From positions 1 to 6,004 of the forward strand of contig JABHXI010000020.1 of assembly GCA_018657375.1 (NCBI GenBank): a DNA stretch of 6,004 nucleotides, in the 5' to 3' direction. Origin of the DNA: Candidatus Nitrosopumilus sp. Its GTDB lineage: Archaea > Thermoproteota > Nitrososphaeria > Nitrososphaerales > Nitrosopumilaceae. Numbering within the stretch: the first letter of the stretch is position 1; every line of letters begins with the position of its first letter. Positions 1-4,879 of this stretch are shown here, one piece after another. A program made the position numbers and the translations under genes. The notes below the pieces were generated by a model, which saw only the letters and a program-made list of their open reading frames with translations, was not told the DNA's origin and did not search any database.

Positions 1-495
1 AAAATTATATTAAAAAAACAAAAAATTGAAAATACAAAATTTATTTTAGAATTAAAACCAGATTTAATAATTACAACAACAAATGACAAAAAAATTAATC
101 AAAGAATAATCAACTATGCAAAGAAAAAGAAAATAATAGCATATAGTTCAGATAATCCCGAAGACAGCGATTTTGCAAATGCGGCCATTATTGATTTTGA
201 AAAAATGATTCAAGTCGCAATTTTCACTGGGGGTAGGAGTCCAATAATGGCAAAAAAAATTAAATCAAAAGCTGAAATTGCACTAAAAAAAGCTATTTCA
301 AAAGATGATATTGCTCAAATTAAAATACAAAAAATATCACGAGAATTATCCAAAAAAATCATTCCAACTCAATTTGAACGAAAAGAATTCCTACGTAGCA
401 TCATGACTGACAATCATATTGATCAGTTAATAAAAGACGGGCAGATAAAAAAAGCTGAAAAGCGAGCAATAGAGATACTAAAAAAATGGAAATGA
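1..495 (+). CDS. sirC: Precorrin-2 dehydrogenase (siroheme synthase N-terminal/Met8 family), 5' end cut off by the window
   Basis: The frame is open from the first base and stops at 493-495, giving 164 visible residues; the family usually has a little over 200, so about 40-60 N-terminal residues, including the glycine-rich NAD-binding loop, lie outside the window. What is visible fits the CysG-N/Met8 fold: DLIITTTNDKKINQRI (visible residues 21-36) matches the end of the Rossmann part, YSSDNPEDSDF (48-58) matches the family's V-D/N-D-x3-C-D-F segment carrying the conserved aspartate (D51 here, with Ser in place of the usual Cys), and FTGGRSPIMAKKI (75-87) matches the STGGKSP-type dimerisation segment. 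A lysine-rich helical tail follows. Known family role: NAD-dependent oxidation of precorrin-2 to sirohydrochlorin, on the way to siroheme, some archaeal hemes, or cobalamin; some members also insert iron. Whether this one chelates iron cannot be told. It overlaps hemA, so the two are probably co-transcribed and translationally coupled. An internal ATG at 205 is not the start, because homology extends upstream of it. Confidence 0.85.
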   Translation, partial: KIILKKQKIENTKFILELKPDLIITTTNDKKINQRIINYAKKKKIIAYSSDNPEDSDFANAAIIDFEKMIQVAIFTGGRSPIMAKKIKSKAEIALKKAISKDDIAQIKIQKISRELSKKIIPTQFERKEFLRSIMTDNHIDQLIKDGQIKKAEKRAIEILKKWK

Positions 496-1757
496 ATCAA
501 AAAATCATAAATGCACGTGTAACTTTTCGTAACTCACCAATCCATATTTTAGAGAAATTTACTATCAAAGATGTTGAAAACGCATATCAACAATTTAAAA
601 AACATTCAGAATTAGATGAATGCGTAATAATTCAAACTTGCAATAGAATTGAATTATTTGCAAAATCAAAATCAGACAACATGGATAAAATTAAAAAAAC
701 ATGGGCAAGCATAACAGGACTTGATGAAGAAACACTTAATGAAAATATAGAATTTGTAGAAAATCAGGAAGCAATGCATCACCTATTAAAGTTGACGTCA
801 GGCTTAGATTCAATGGTATTAGGTGAAGAACAAATTTTAGGCCAAATAAAAAATTCTATAACATCAGCTAGAGAAGTAAAAGCATCAGGTCAGCATCTTA
901 ACACATTGTTTGATAAGGCAATTAGAATGGGAACAAGGATTAGAAATTCTAGCGGGATAGGCAAGGGCGGAATATCAGTAGGATCAATGGCAGTAAAACT
1001 TGCAGAAGAAAACATTGATGAAGTAAAAACAAAGAAAATTCTTTTGATTGGAACGGGAGAAGTGTCAACCCTAGTTGCAAAATCATTAGAAAGAAGAGGC
1101 TATGAATTTAATGTTACAAGTAGAACTATTGGAAGATCAGAAACATTTTGTGAAACAATGGGAGGAAATCCAATTAAGTTTGAGGAAGTACTCTCAGGGT
1201 TTAACAGATATGATATAATATTTGTTGCAACAACAGCACCATACTTTCTGGTAACGCAAGAAAGAATTACAGACGCAATGAAAAATAAAAACAACGGAAT
1301 GATGATACTGGATTTATCAAATCCAAGAACGGTGGATGAAAAAGTAGCAACCATCGGAGGAGTTAAACTAATGAATTTAGATCAAATTGCAGAAATGGTT
1401 GAAAAAAACATGAATGCTAGATTAAACAAGGTGAAAACCGTTGAAAATATAATTAGAGAAGAAGTATCAGTATTAGAAGCCTCAATGAAAAGATTAGATG
1501 CAGAACCACTTGTAACTGACGTATTCAAAAGTATAGAGGATCTCAGAGAAAAAGAACTACAAAAAGCGCTACAAATGTTAGGTGAGAAAGATGAGAGAAA
1601 AATCAAAATTATTGAAGAATTAACAAAAGCAGTGGTAGAGAGTATTGTGTCAACCCCAATGAATAATATCAGAAAAGCATCAGAACAAGGCCAACCAGGT
1701 GTATTAGAATTAGCCAGTAAGTTATTTGACTATAAAAAACAAAATCAGGCCGACTAG
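486..1757 (+). CDS. hemA: Glutamyl-tRNA reductase
   Basis: NADPH-dependent reduction of glutamyl-tRNA(Glu) to glutamate-1-semialdehyde, the first committed step of the C5 route to tetrapyrroles; cytosolic. The 423-residue product has full family length and order. The catalytic domain has IIQTCNRIEL with the nucleophilic Cys at 52, the conserved His at 98-99, and the signature GLDSMVLGEEQILGQIK at 106-122. The stretch RIRNSSGIGKGGISVGSMAV (151-170) is the linker before the Rossmann domain, which shows ILLIGTGEVSTLVAKSL (185-201). A helical dimerisation domain runs from about 300 to the end. The start is either ATG 486 or ATG 492; the latter would give a classic ATGA overlap with the upstream stop and remove only Met-Glu. 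A weak GAGA at 472-475 sits slightly better for 486. The gene is in an apparent operon with the upstream dehydrogenase and lies 31 nt before hemB. Identification is very secure; only the exact start is open. Confidence 0.97.
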   Translation: MEMNQKIINARVTFRNSPIHILEKFTIKDVENAYQQFKKHSELDECVIIQTCNRIELFAKSKSDNMDKIKKTWASITGLDEETLNENIEFVENQEAMHHLLKLTSGLDSMVLGEEQILGQIKNSITSAREVKASGQHLNTLFDKAIRMGTRIRNSSGIGKGGISVGSMAVKLAEENIDEVKTKKILLIGTGEVSTLVAKSLERRGYEFNVTSRTIGRSETFCETMGGNPIKFEEVLSGFNRYDIIFVATTAPYFLVTQERITDAMKNKNNGMMILDLSNPRTVDEKVATIGGVKLMNLDQIAEMVEKNMNARLNKVKTVENIIREEVSVLEASMKRLDAEPLVTDVFKSIEDLREKELQKALQMLGEKDERKIKIIEELTKAVVESIVSTPMNNIRKASEQGQPGVLELASKLFDYKKQNQAD

Positions 1758-1759
1758 GA

Positions 1760-1769
1760 TTATATTTTA
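1760..1769 (+). promoter_or_regulatory. Possible TATA box for a separate hemB transcript
   Basis: The short gap between hemA and hemB holds TTATATTTTA, whose centre is about 25 nt upstream of the hemB ATG at 1789. That is the spacing expected if transcription starts at or next to the start codon. No Shine-Dalgarno sequence is visible before hemB, which also fits a leaderless transcript. In AT-rich DNA such a match can arise by chance, so this is an inference; read-through from hemA is equally possible. Confidence 0.35.
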
Positions 1770-1788
1770 GCCAGAATTAATTTTAAAC

Positions 1789-2769
1789 ATGTCATTTCCC
1801 ACTAAACGTCTTAGAAGATTACGAATCTCAGAGAAAATGAGAGAATTAGTTCAAGAAACCACATTAACACCCAAAGATTTCATTTGTCCAGTATTTGTTC
1901 AAGAGGATCTTAAAACAAGAATCAAAGTTGAATCAATGTCAGAAATTGAAAGATTGCCATTGGAAGAGGTAAATGACGAAGTCAAAAAAATCATAGAACT
2001 AGGAATGCCTGCAATTATGTTATTTGGAATCCCAACACAAAAAGACGAAGTGGGAAGTTCAGCTTTTGATGATAACGGAATTGTTCAAAAAGCAATTAGT
2101 CAAATCAGAAAAGAATTTGGCGACAAAATAGTAATCATGGCAGATGTTTGTTTATGTCAATTTACATCCACAGGTCATTGTGGAATTATTCAAGGTGATA
2201 AAATTGATAACGATACAAGTTTGGACATACTTGCAAAGATTGCTATTAGTCAAGCTAAAGCAGGAGTGGATACGGTTTCACCATCTGCAATGATGGATGG
2301 TCAAGTTGCCGCAATAAGAAAAGGCCTAGATGGCGAAGGATTTACAGATGTTTCCATAATGTCACATTCAGCAAAACATCGTTCAAATTTTTATGCGCCA
2401 TTTAGAGATGCTGCAGAATGTGCACCAAAATTTGGAGATAGAAAAACATACCAAGTTCCATTTACAAATGCAAGAGAGGCAATGATGGAAGTAGAAACGG
2501 ACATCAGTGAAGGTGTAGACATTGTAATGATTAAACCAGCATTGGCATATTTGGATTTAATTGCAGAGACCAGAAGAAAATACAATGTTCCAGTAGCAGC
2601 TTATAGTGTTTCTGGAGAATATGCACTGGTAAAAGCTGCATCCCAATTAGGATACGTAAATGAAAAAGACATCACATTGGAGATTCTTCATTCAATTAAA
2701 AGAGCAGGTGCAGACATGATAGTCACATATTTTGCAAAATCAGCATCAAGATTTCTTCAGGAATCATGA
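1789..2769 (+). CDS. hemB: Porphobilinogen synthase (delta-aminolevulinic acid dehydratase)
   Basis: Condenses two 5-aminolevulinate molecules to porphobilinogen, the step after HemA and HemL; a cytosolic TIM-barrel enzyme that is normally an octamer. The 326-residue length is typical. DVCLCQFTSTGHCGI (119-133) carries the three zinc-ligand cysteines C121, C123 and C131, so this is a zinc-type enzyme. The two Schiff-base lysines are K196 in MSHSAKHRSNFY and K249 in VMIKPALAYLDLI. AYSVSGEYALVKAA (271-284) and FGDRKTYQ (215-222) are further family landmarks. Against the commonest bacterial sequences, several active-site neighbours differ: SHSAKHRS instead of SYSAKYAS, QVPFTN instead of QMDPAN, and AYSVSGEY instead of AYQVSGEY. 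All catalytic residues are present, so activity is expected. The stop overlaps the ATG of the next gene (ATGA). ATG 1789 is chosen because the conserved start of the family (RLRRLR) follows directly. Confidence 0.97.
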   Translation: MSFPTKRLRRLRISEKMRELVQETTLTPKDFICPVFVQEDLKTRIKVESMSEIERLPLEEVNDEVKKIIELGMPAIMLFGIPTQKDEVGSSAFDDNGIVQKAISQIRKEFGDKIVIMADVCLCQFTSTGHCGIIQGDKIDNDTSLDILAKIAISQAKAGVDTVSPSAMMDGQVAAIRKGLDGEGFTDVSIMSHSAKHRSNFYAPFRDAAECAPKFGDRKTYQVPFTNAREAMMEVETDISEGVDIVMIKPALAYLDLIAETRRKYNVPVAAYSVSGEYALVKAASQLGYVNEKDITLEILHSIKRAGADMIVTYFAKSASRFLQES

Positions 2770-3077
2770 GAAACGACGAACGATTTGAAATACAAAGGGC
2801 ATTTGACTTATTGCCACATGTTGTAGGAGCAAGTTGGACAGCAGTATGGTTCAGAATGCAAGGGATTAGAAAACCACTAAGAGAAGAATTCAGAGAGAAG
2901 GCATTAGAATATCTAAAAATGATTGAACCGGTTTTTGACGCATACCCAAAAAATGAGGATTTTGAAGAAATTTGCAAATACATAGAATCTAGAAAAAAAC
3001 TGGAATATGAAAAAATAATTTCAGGTGAAAATAATGAAATAGAAACTAGATACGACAGATATGTAGATTATGGTTAA
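2766..3077 (+). CDS. Unknown small protein coupled to hemB
   Basis: A 103-residue protein I do not recognise. Its ATG overlaps the hemB stop (ATGA at 2766-2769) and an AGGA lies at 2759-2762, only 3 nt from the ATG, so translational coupling to hemB is likely. The product is highly charged and probably mostly helical, with no signal peptide, membrane segment or cysteine pair. An aromatic/hydrophobic stretch LLPHVVGASWTAVWFRMQG (residues 15-33) could form a binding surface; the C-terminal third (about 70-103) is Glu/Lys/Tyr rich and ends RYDRYVDYG. The tight coupling suggests a job linked to tetrapyrrole synthesis, such as an accessory or regulatory subunit, but nothing in the sequence proves it. 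The stop shares the bases TTAA with the stop of the opposing HD gene. That it is a real gene is well supported by the overlap and the uninterrupted, amino-acid-plausible frame. Confidence 0.8.
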   Translation: MRNDERFEIQRAFDLLPHVVGASWTAVWFRMQGIRKPLREEFREKALEYLKMIEPVFDAYPKNEDFEEICKYIESRKKLEYEKIISGENNEIETRYDRYVDYG

Positions 3078-3694
3078 ACTTCATTTTTTAATTCTTTTAA
3101 AAATATCCTGAGTACTTTAGTTCTTTTTTTAGCTTCAATTTTACCAGATTTTGTATTCATCATAAATTCTAGCTTGAGTAATTTATTGAAAAAATGATCA
3201 ACAGCCCAAAGATTATCGTCAGGATTTCTTTTAGCACAAAAAGGATCGTCTATGTTGTAAAAAGGTCGGTTAAGAGAACCACTGGTAGCAAAAACTCTTG
3301 CAATCCCTATAGCACCCAAAGCATCCAACCTGTCAGCATCTTGTAGTATTTTTCCTTCAAGAGTTTGAGGGATTTTATTTTGAGAAAAACTATGATCAGC
3401 AATAGCGTTAGAAACAGTAGCAATCTCCCCATCAGTGAACTCGTATTTTTTTAAAATTAATTTTGATTTTTTTGCACTTTCGATAGAAGAAAACTTAGAA
3501 CGTTTGCTAGACTTGGGGTATGAAACAATATCATGCAGTAATGCGGCACTAAGAACTAATTTTTGATTTGCTTTTTCTTTTTTACTTATTTTTTGAGCAT
3601 TGTTGTAAACTCGCATAACATGTTCAAAATCATGGGCAGGATCATTATCCATTATTTTAATTACTTCATTTTTTATAGAGTCAAGTACTTTCAT
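3074..3694 (-). CDS. HD-domain phosphohydrolase, YedJ-like
   Basis: A 206-residue soluble HD-superfamily protein. The metal-binding motif is complete: AHDFEHVMRV gives H21 and H25, LLHDIVSYP gives the H54-D55 doublet, AIADHSFS gives H101, and ILQDADRLDALGAIGIARVF (116-135) supplies the distal aspartates D119/D121. The second half, with NRPFYNIDDPF, the charged RNPDD and DHFFNKLLKLEFMMNT, follows the E. coli YedJ group as I remember it, so assignment to that subgroup is firm. HD proteins hydrolyse phosphoester bonds of nucleotides or nucleic acids using divalent metals; the substrate of the YedJ group is not established to my knowledge. The gene starts at ATG 3692-3694, preceded by a GGAGA Shine-Dalgarno sequence, and abuts the stop of the membrane-protein gene upstream (TAA directly followed by ATG), so the two form an operon. 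Its 3' end overlaps the converging gene by TTAA. Confidence 0.88.
   Translation of the reverse strand: MKVLDSIKNEVIKIMDNDPAHDFEHVMRVYNNAQKISKKEKANQKLVLSAALLHDIVSYPKSSKRSKFSSIESAKKSKLILKKYEFTDGEIATVSNAIADHSFSQNKIPQTLEGKILQDADRLDALGAIGIARVFATSGSLNRPFYNIDDPFCAKRNPDDNLWAVDHFFNKLLKLEFMMNTKSGKIEAKKRTKVLRIFLKELKNEV
3084..3098 (+). terminator. T-tract terminator of the hem operon
   Basis: A run of six T at 3084-3089, followed by TTCTTTT to 3098, starts 7 nt after the stop of the last hem-operon gene; a run of seven T follows at 3124-3130. Archaeal RNA polymerase terminates at such T-tracts without needing a hairpin. The tract lies inside the 3' end of the opposing HD gene, so the two transcripts would overlap at their ends. 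Confidence 0.45.
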
Positions 3695-4318
3695 TTAGAA
3701 TCTCCATATTTTGGGTTTAACAAATTTTATTTTTCTTTGAGTAAGCAATACTGTCCAATTAACACATGCAAATAAAATAATCAATGCAATTCCAATGCCA
3801 TCAATTAGGAGAATTCCAGTAAGACGATCCTCAAACATTTCTAAAAAGGGAGTCAAAACAGTATTTCCAAAATATATCATTACAACATAAGAAATAGTTC
3901 TGCCAATCCAGAATCCAGCATAGATACCAACACTTTTTGCACGCATTAGGCCATACGTGATAAATAAAATATTACTTGGAAGAGGTGTTGCTCCAAACAA
4001 AAAAGATGCAATTAGATAGCCATATTTTTTCTTATTCAAATAAGAGCCAATTATGTCAAGATTAGATTTCTGTTCTTCTCCAACAAATTTTCTAAATAAC
4101 CCACTAATTCTTTTTAGAAAAAATCGACCAATAGTGGCACCGGTAGCACCGACTATAGCAAGAAGTACGATATTCAAAGTCGGATCAAGAAGGTAAAAAG
4201 ATGTTAAAACTATCCAACTAGGAGGCATTAAGATCGGTGATGCGTTTATCCCAATTAATATAAGAAAAATTCCAAAATAAGAAAATTCACCAAAAATCTC
4301 AAAAATATCCAACACCAT
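3695..4318 (-). CDS. VTT/DedA-like polytopic membrane protein
   Basis: A strongly hydrophobic protein, 207 residues when started at ATG 4318 (MVLDIFEIFGEF). The frame stays open to a TTG at 4333, adding only MHDFS; the ATG is preferred because no ribosome binding site favours the TTG. Using the longer numbering, likely membrane segments lie near 17-35, 38-48, 52-72, 105-130, 133-157 and 174-198. Features recalling the VTT (SNARE-associated Golgi/DedA) family are the glycine-rich GATGATIGRFFLKRISG (62-78), ATPLPSNILFITYG (115-128) in a re-entrant-like position, and AGFWIGRTISYVVMIYFG (139-156). Known members act in lipid scrambling or undecaprenyl/polyprenyl-phosphate and small-molecule transport; the substrate here is unknown. 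The C-terminus is basic (RKIKFVKPKIWRF), so it probably faces the cytoplasm. It is the first gene of an operon with the HD phosphohydrolase. Membrane location is certain; the family call is moderate. Confidence 0.65.
   Translation of the reverse strand: MVLDIFEIFGEFSYFGIFLILIGINASPILMPPSWIVLTSFYLLDPTLNIVLLAIVGATGATIGRFFLKRISGLFRKFVGEEQKSNLDIIGSYLNKKKYGYLIASFLFGATPLPSNILFITYGLMRAKSVGIYAGFWIGRTISYVVMIYFGNTVLTPFLEMFEDRLTGILLIDGIGIALIILFACVNWTVLLTQRKIKFVKPKIWRF
3701..3705 (-). promoter_or_regulatory. Ribosome binding site of the HD gene
   Basis: On the - strand GGAGA is followed by the 6 nt TTCTAA and then the ATG at 3694. It lies within the last codons of the upstream membrane-protein gene. This is the clearest Shine-Dalgarno match in the window; it fixes the start of the HD gene and shows that an operon-internal gene here uses this mode of initiation. 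Confidence 0.7.
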
Positions 4319-4341
4319 TGAAAAATCATGCAACTATTTTG

Positions 4342-4349
4342 TTTCTAAA
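4342..4349 (-). promoter_or_regulatory. Candidate TATA element of the membrane-protein/HD operon
   Basis: On the - strand TTTAGAAA is centred about 27 nt upstream of ATG 4318, the spacing of an archaeal TATA box for a leaderless message. A second AT-rich element, ATTATTTAAT at 4371-4380, would instead give a leader of about 30 nt. I cannot decide between them from sequence alone. Confidence 0.35.
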
Positions 4350-4411
4350 CCCTTTGATTCATTTTTAGTCATTAAATAATATGATAATGATCAAAAAAAG
4401 CCAAAATATTA

Positions 4412-4440
4412 CATGTTTCTGAAAACAATGATCATGTTTT
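4412..4440. promoter_or_regulatory. Cluster of TGTTT/AAACA half-sites in the divergent intergenic region
   Basis: CATGTTT occurs at 4412-4418 and again at 4433-4439, a 21-bp spacing or two helical turns. Between them AAACA at 4423-4427 is the inverted half-site. Together they make two overlapping inverted repeats: TGTTT-4nt-AAACA (4414-4427) and AAAACA-7nt-TGTTTT (4422-4440). The position, between the divergent membrane-protein and zinc-finger genes and upstream of both likely promoters, suits a regulator binding site. The regulator is unknown, and low-complexity AT-rich DNA could produce part of this by chance. Confidence 0.35.
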
Positions 4441-4470
4441 GTAAGAAATTGGATCAATCATGCAATATCT

Positions 4471-4476
4471 TTATAA
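4471..4476 (+). promoter_or_regulatory. TATA box of the small zinc-finger gene
   Basis: TTATAA (inside CTTTATAAG) begins 28 nt before the ATG at 4499. Archaeal transcription normally starts about 25-27 nt downstream of the TATA centre, so the transcript should begin at or within a base or two of the start codon, i.e. be leaderless. No Shine-Dalgarno sequence is present, in agreement. Confidence 0.65.
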
Positions 4477-4483
4477 GCAAATT

Positions 4484-4500
4484 ATGCATAATTTATGCAT
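4484..4500. repeat. Two ATGCAT palindromes 11 bp apart over the transcription start
   Basis: The self-complementary hexamer ATGCAT is found at 4484-4489 and 4495-4500, a centre-to-centre distance of 11 bp that puts both on the same face of the helix. They fill the space between the TATA box and the start codon of the zinc-finger gene; a bound protein there would block transcription initiation. A related ATGCAA sits at 4460-4465 just upstream of the TATA box. Operator function is inferred. Confidence 0.4.
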
Positions 4501-4621
4501 GACAGAGCTAATTTGGAAGTGTTTTAGATGCAATTTATCATTTAAAGATGATAATTTAGCAGAAATACACAAAAAAATTTCAAATCACTCAGTAAGTAAA
4601 GTAAAAACAATAGTTGCTTAA
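4499..4621 (+). CDS. Small C2H2 zinc-finger protein
   Basis: A 40-residue frame from ATG 4499 to TAA 4619-4621, beginning MTELIWKCFRCNLSF. It contains one clear C2H2 finger: C8-x2-C11, twelve residues, H24-x5-H30, with hydrophobic F15 and L20 at core positions. One-finger proteins of this kind, often with the WKC..C motif near the N-terminus, are to my knowledge common in thaumarchaea, and such fingers bind DNA or act as protein contacts; the target here is unknown. The case for a real gene rests on the zinc-ligand spacing, the TATA box exactly 28 nt upstream for a leaderless transcript, and a T-rich terminator right after the stop. The last ten residues (SVSKVKTIVA) form a short basic/hydrophobic tail. 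A single finger without flanking helices usually binds DNA weakly, so it may work as a dimer or through a partner. Confidence 0.75.
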   Translation: MTELIWKCFRCNLSFKDDNLAEIHKKISNHSVSKVKTIVA

Positions 4622-4628
4622 TTTTTAG

Positions 4629-4640
4629 AAAAAATTTTTT
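4629..4640. terminator. A6T6 bidirectional terminator
   Basis: Six A at 4629-4634 are followed directly by six T at 4635-4640, giving a T6 tract on each strand. A further T5 lies at 4622-4626 on the + strand. It stands between the converging zinc-finger gene (stop at 4621) and the 3' end of the tRNA (4670), where it could end both transcripts. Confidence 0.55.
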
Positions 4641-4669
4641 GAATATATCGTTAAGAAATAAGATGATAG

Positions 4670-4770
4670 TGCAGAGGGTGGGATTCGAACCCACGAACTC
4701 CTAAGAGAAGGGATTTCCTATATTAGAGATCTTGAGTCCCTCTCGGTTGACCAGGCTTCGATACCTCTGC
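4670..4770 (-). tRNA. tRNA-Leu, anticodon CAA, with a 16-nt intron
   Basis: Read on the - strand from 4770: acceptor GCAGAGG pairs fully with CCTCTGC; the D arm has a 3-bp TCG/CGA stem and the GCCTGGTCAA loop typical of archaeal tRNA-Leu; the anticodon loop is CTCAAGA with anticodon CAA at 4734-4732 (reads UUG); the T arm is GTGGG-TTCGAAT-CCCAC; the discriminator is A (4670), and no CCA is encoded. The gene is 101 nt long. Removing 16 nt at the standard 37/38 intron site (4730-4715) gives 85 nt, a perfect 5-bp anticodon stem AGGGA/TCCCT and a normal class II variable arm (T-CTC-TTAG-GAG-TTC). The archaeal splicing endonuclease would remove the intron. Confidence 0.93.
4715..4730 (-). other. 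Intron of tRNA-Leu(CAA)
   Basis: The intron reads ATCTCTAATATAGGAA and lies after the G at position 37 of the tRNA. It starts with ATC, as does the following exon, so the exact cut could shift by up to 3 nt and still yield the same mature tRNA. In the bulge-helix-bulge arrangement for a 37/38 intron, the four central pairs would be CTCA with TAGG: C-G, U-G, a C/A mismatch and A-U. The splice motif is therefore relaxed rather than canonical, and the inner helix is almost absent. Confidence 0.8.
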
Positions 4771-4790
4771 AACAATACTAGATTATTCCG

Positions 4791-4800
4791 ATATTTTTTA
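4791..4800 (-). promoter_or_regulatory. TATA box of tRNA-Leu
   Basis: TAAAAAATAT on the - strand is centred about 26 nt upstream of the tRNA 5' end at 4770, so transcription should begin close to the mature 5' end. It lies in the intergenic region shared with the divergent ssDNA-binding protein gene. Confidence 0.5.
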
Positions 4801-4850
4801 ATTACTATTACAGTTATTGAACCATTTTTTAGAAATTTTTTTAACAAAGC

Positions 4851-4856
4851 TTATAA
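4851..4856 (+). promoter_or_regulatory. TATA box of the ssDNA-binding protein gene
   Basis: TTATAA begins 29 nt before the ATG at 4880, nearly the same hexamer-to-ATG distance (28 nt) as in the zinc-finger gene. This predicts a leaderless transcript and argues against the upstream TTG at 4817 being the start, since that codon lies upstream of the TATA box. Confidence 0.65.
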
Positions 4857-4879
4857 TCGAAAGGGTTATTGAAGAACAC

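Noticed and set aside
1100..1606. Open frames antisense to hemA
   Set aside because: They are hydrophobic/Ser-rich shadows of a securely identified gene, with no promoter or ribosome binding site.
2391..2983. Open frames antisense to hemB and the following gene
   Set aside because: Low-complexity shadows of real genes on the other strand, with no homology I can recognise.
4319..4333. TTG start at 4333 for the membrane protein
   Set aside because: It adds only five residues, has no ribosome binding site, and ATG 4318 has a TATA-like element at a fitting distance; not fully excluded.
4334..4372. Twelve-codon upstream frame on the - strand (MTKNESKGLETK) ending directly before the TTG at 4333
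   Set aside because: Too short to judge, with no start signal of its own; expected by chance in AT-rich DNA.
4381..4422. Thirteen-codon + strand frame in the divergent intergenic region
   Set aside because: Very short, has no signals and overlaps the half-site cluster; no support for coding.
4670..4770. Intron-less tRNA with a 30-nt variable arm
   Set aside because: It needs a weaker anticodon stem and an abnormal arm; removing 16 nt at position 37/38 restores the exact 85-nt archaeal tRNA-Leu shape.
4817..4879. Upstream TTG extension of the ssDNA-binding protein by 21 residues
   Set aside because: The TATA box at 4851-4856 lies inside the extension, and the conserved protein begins at ATG 4880.
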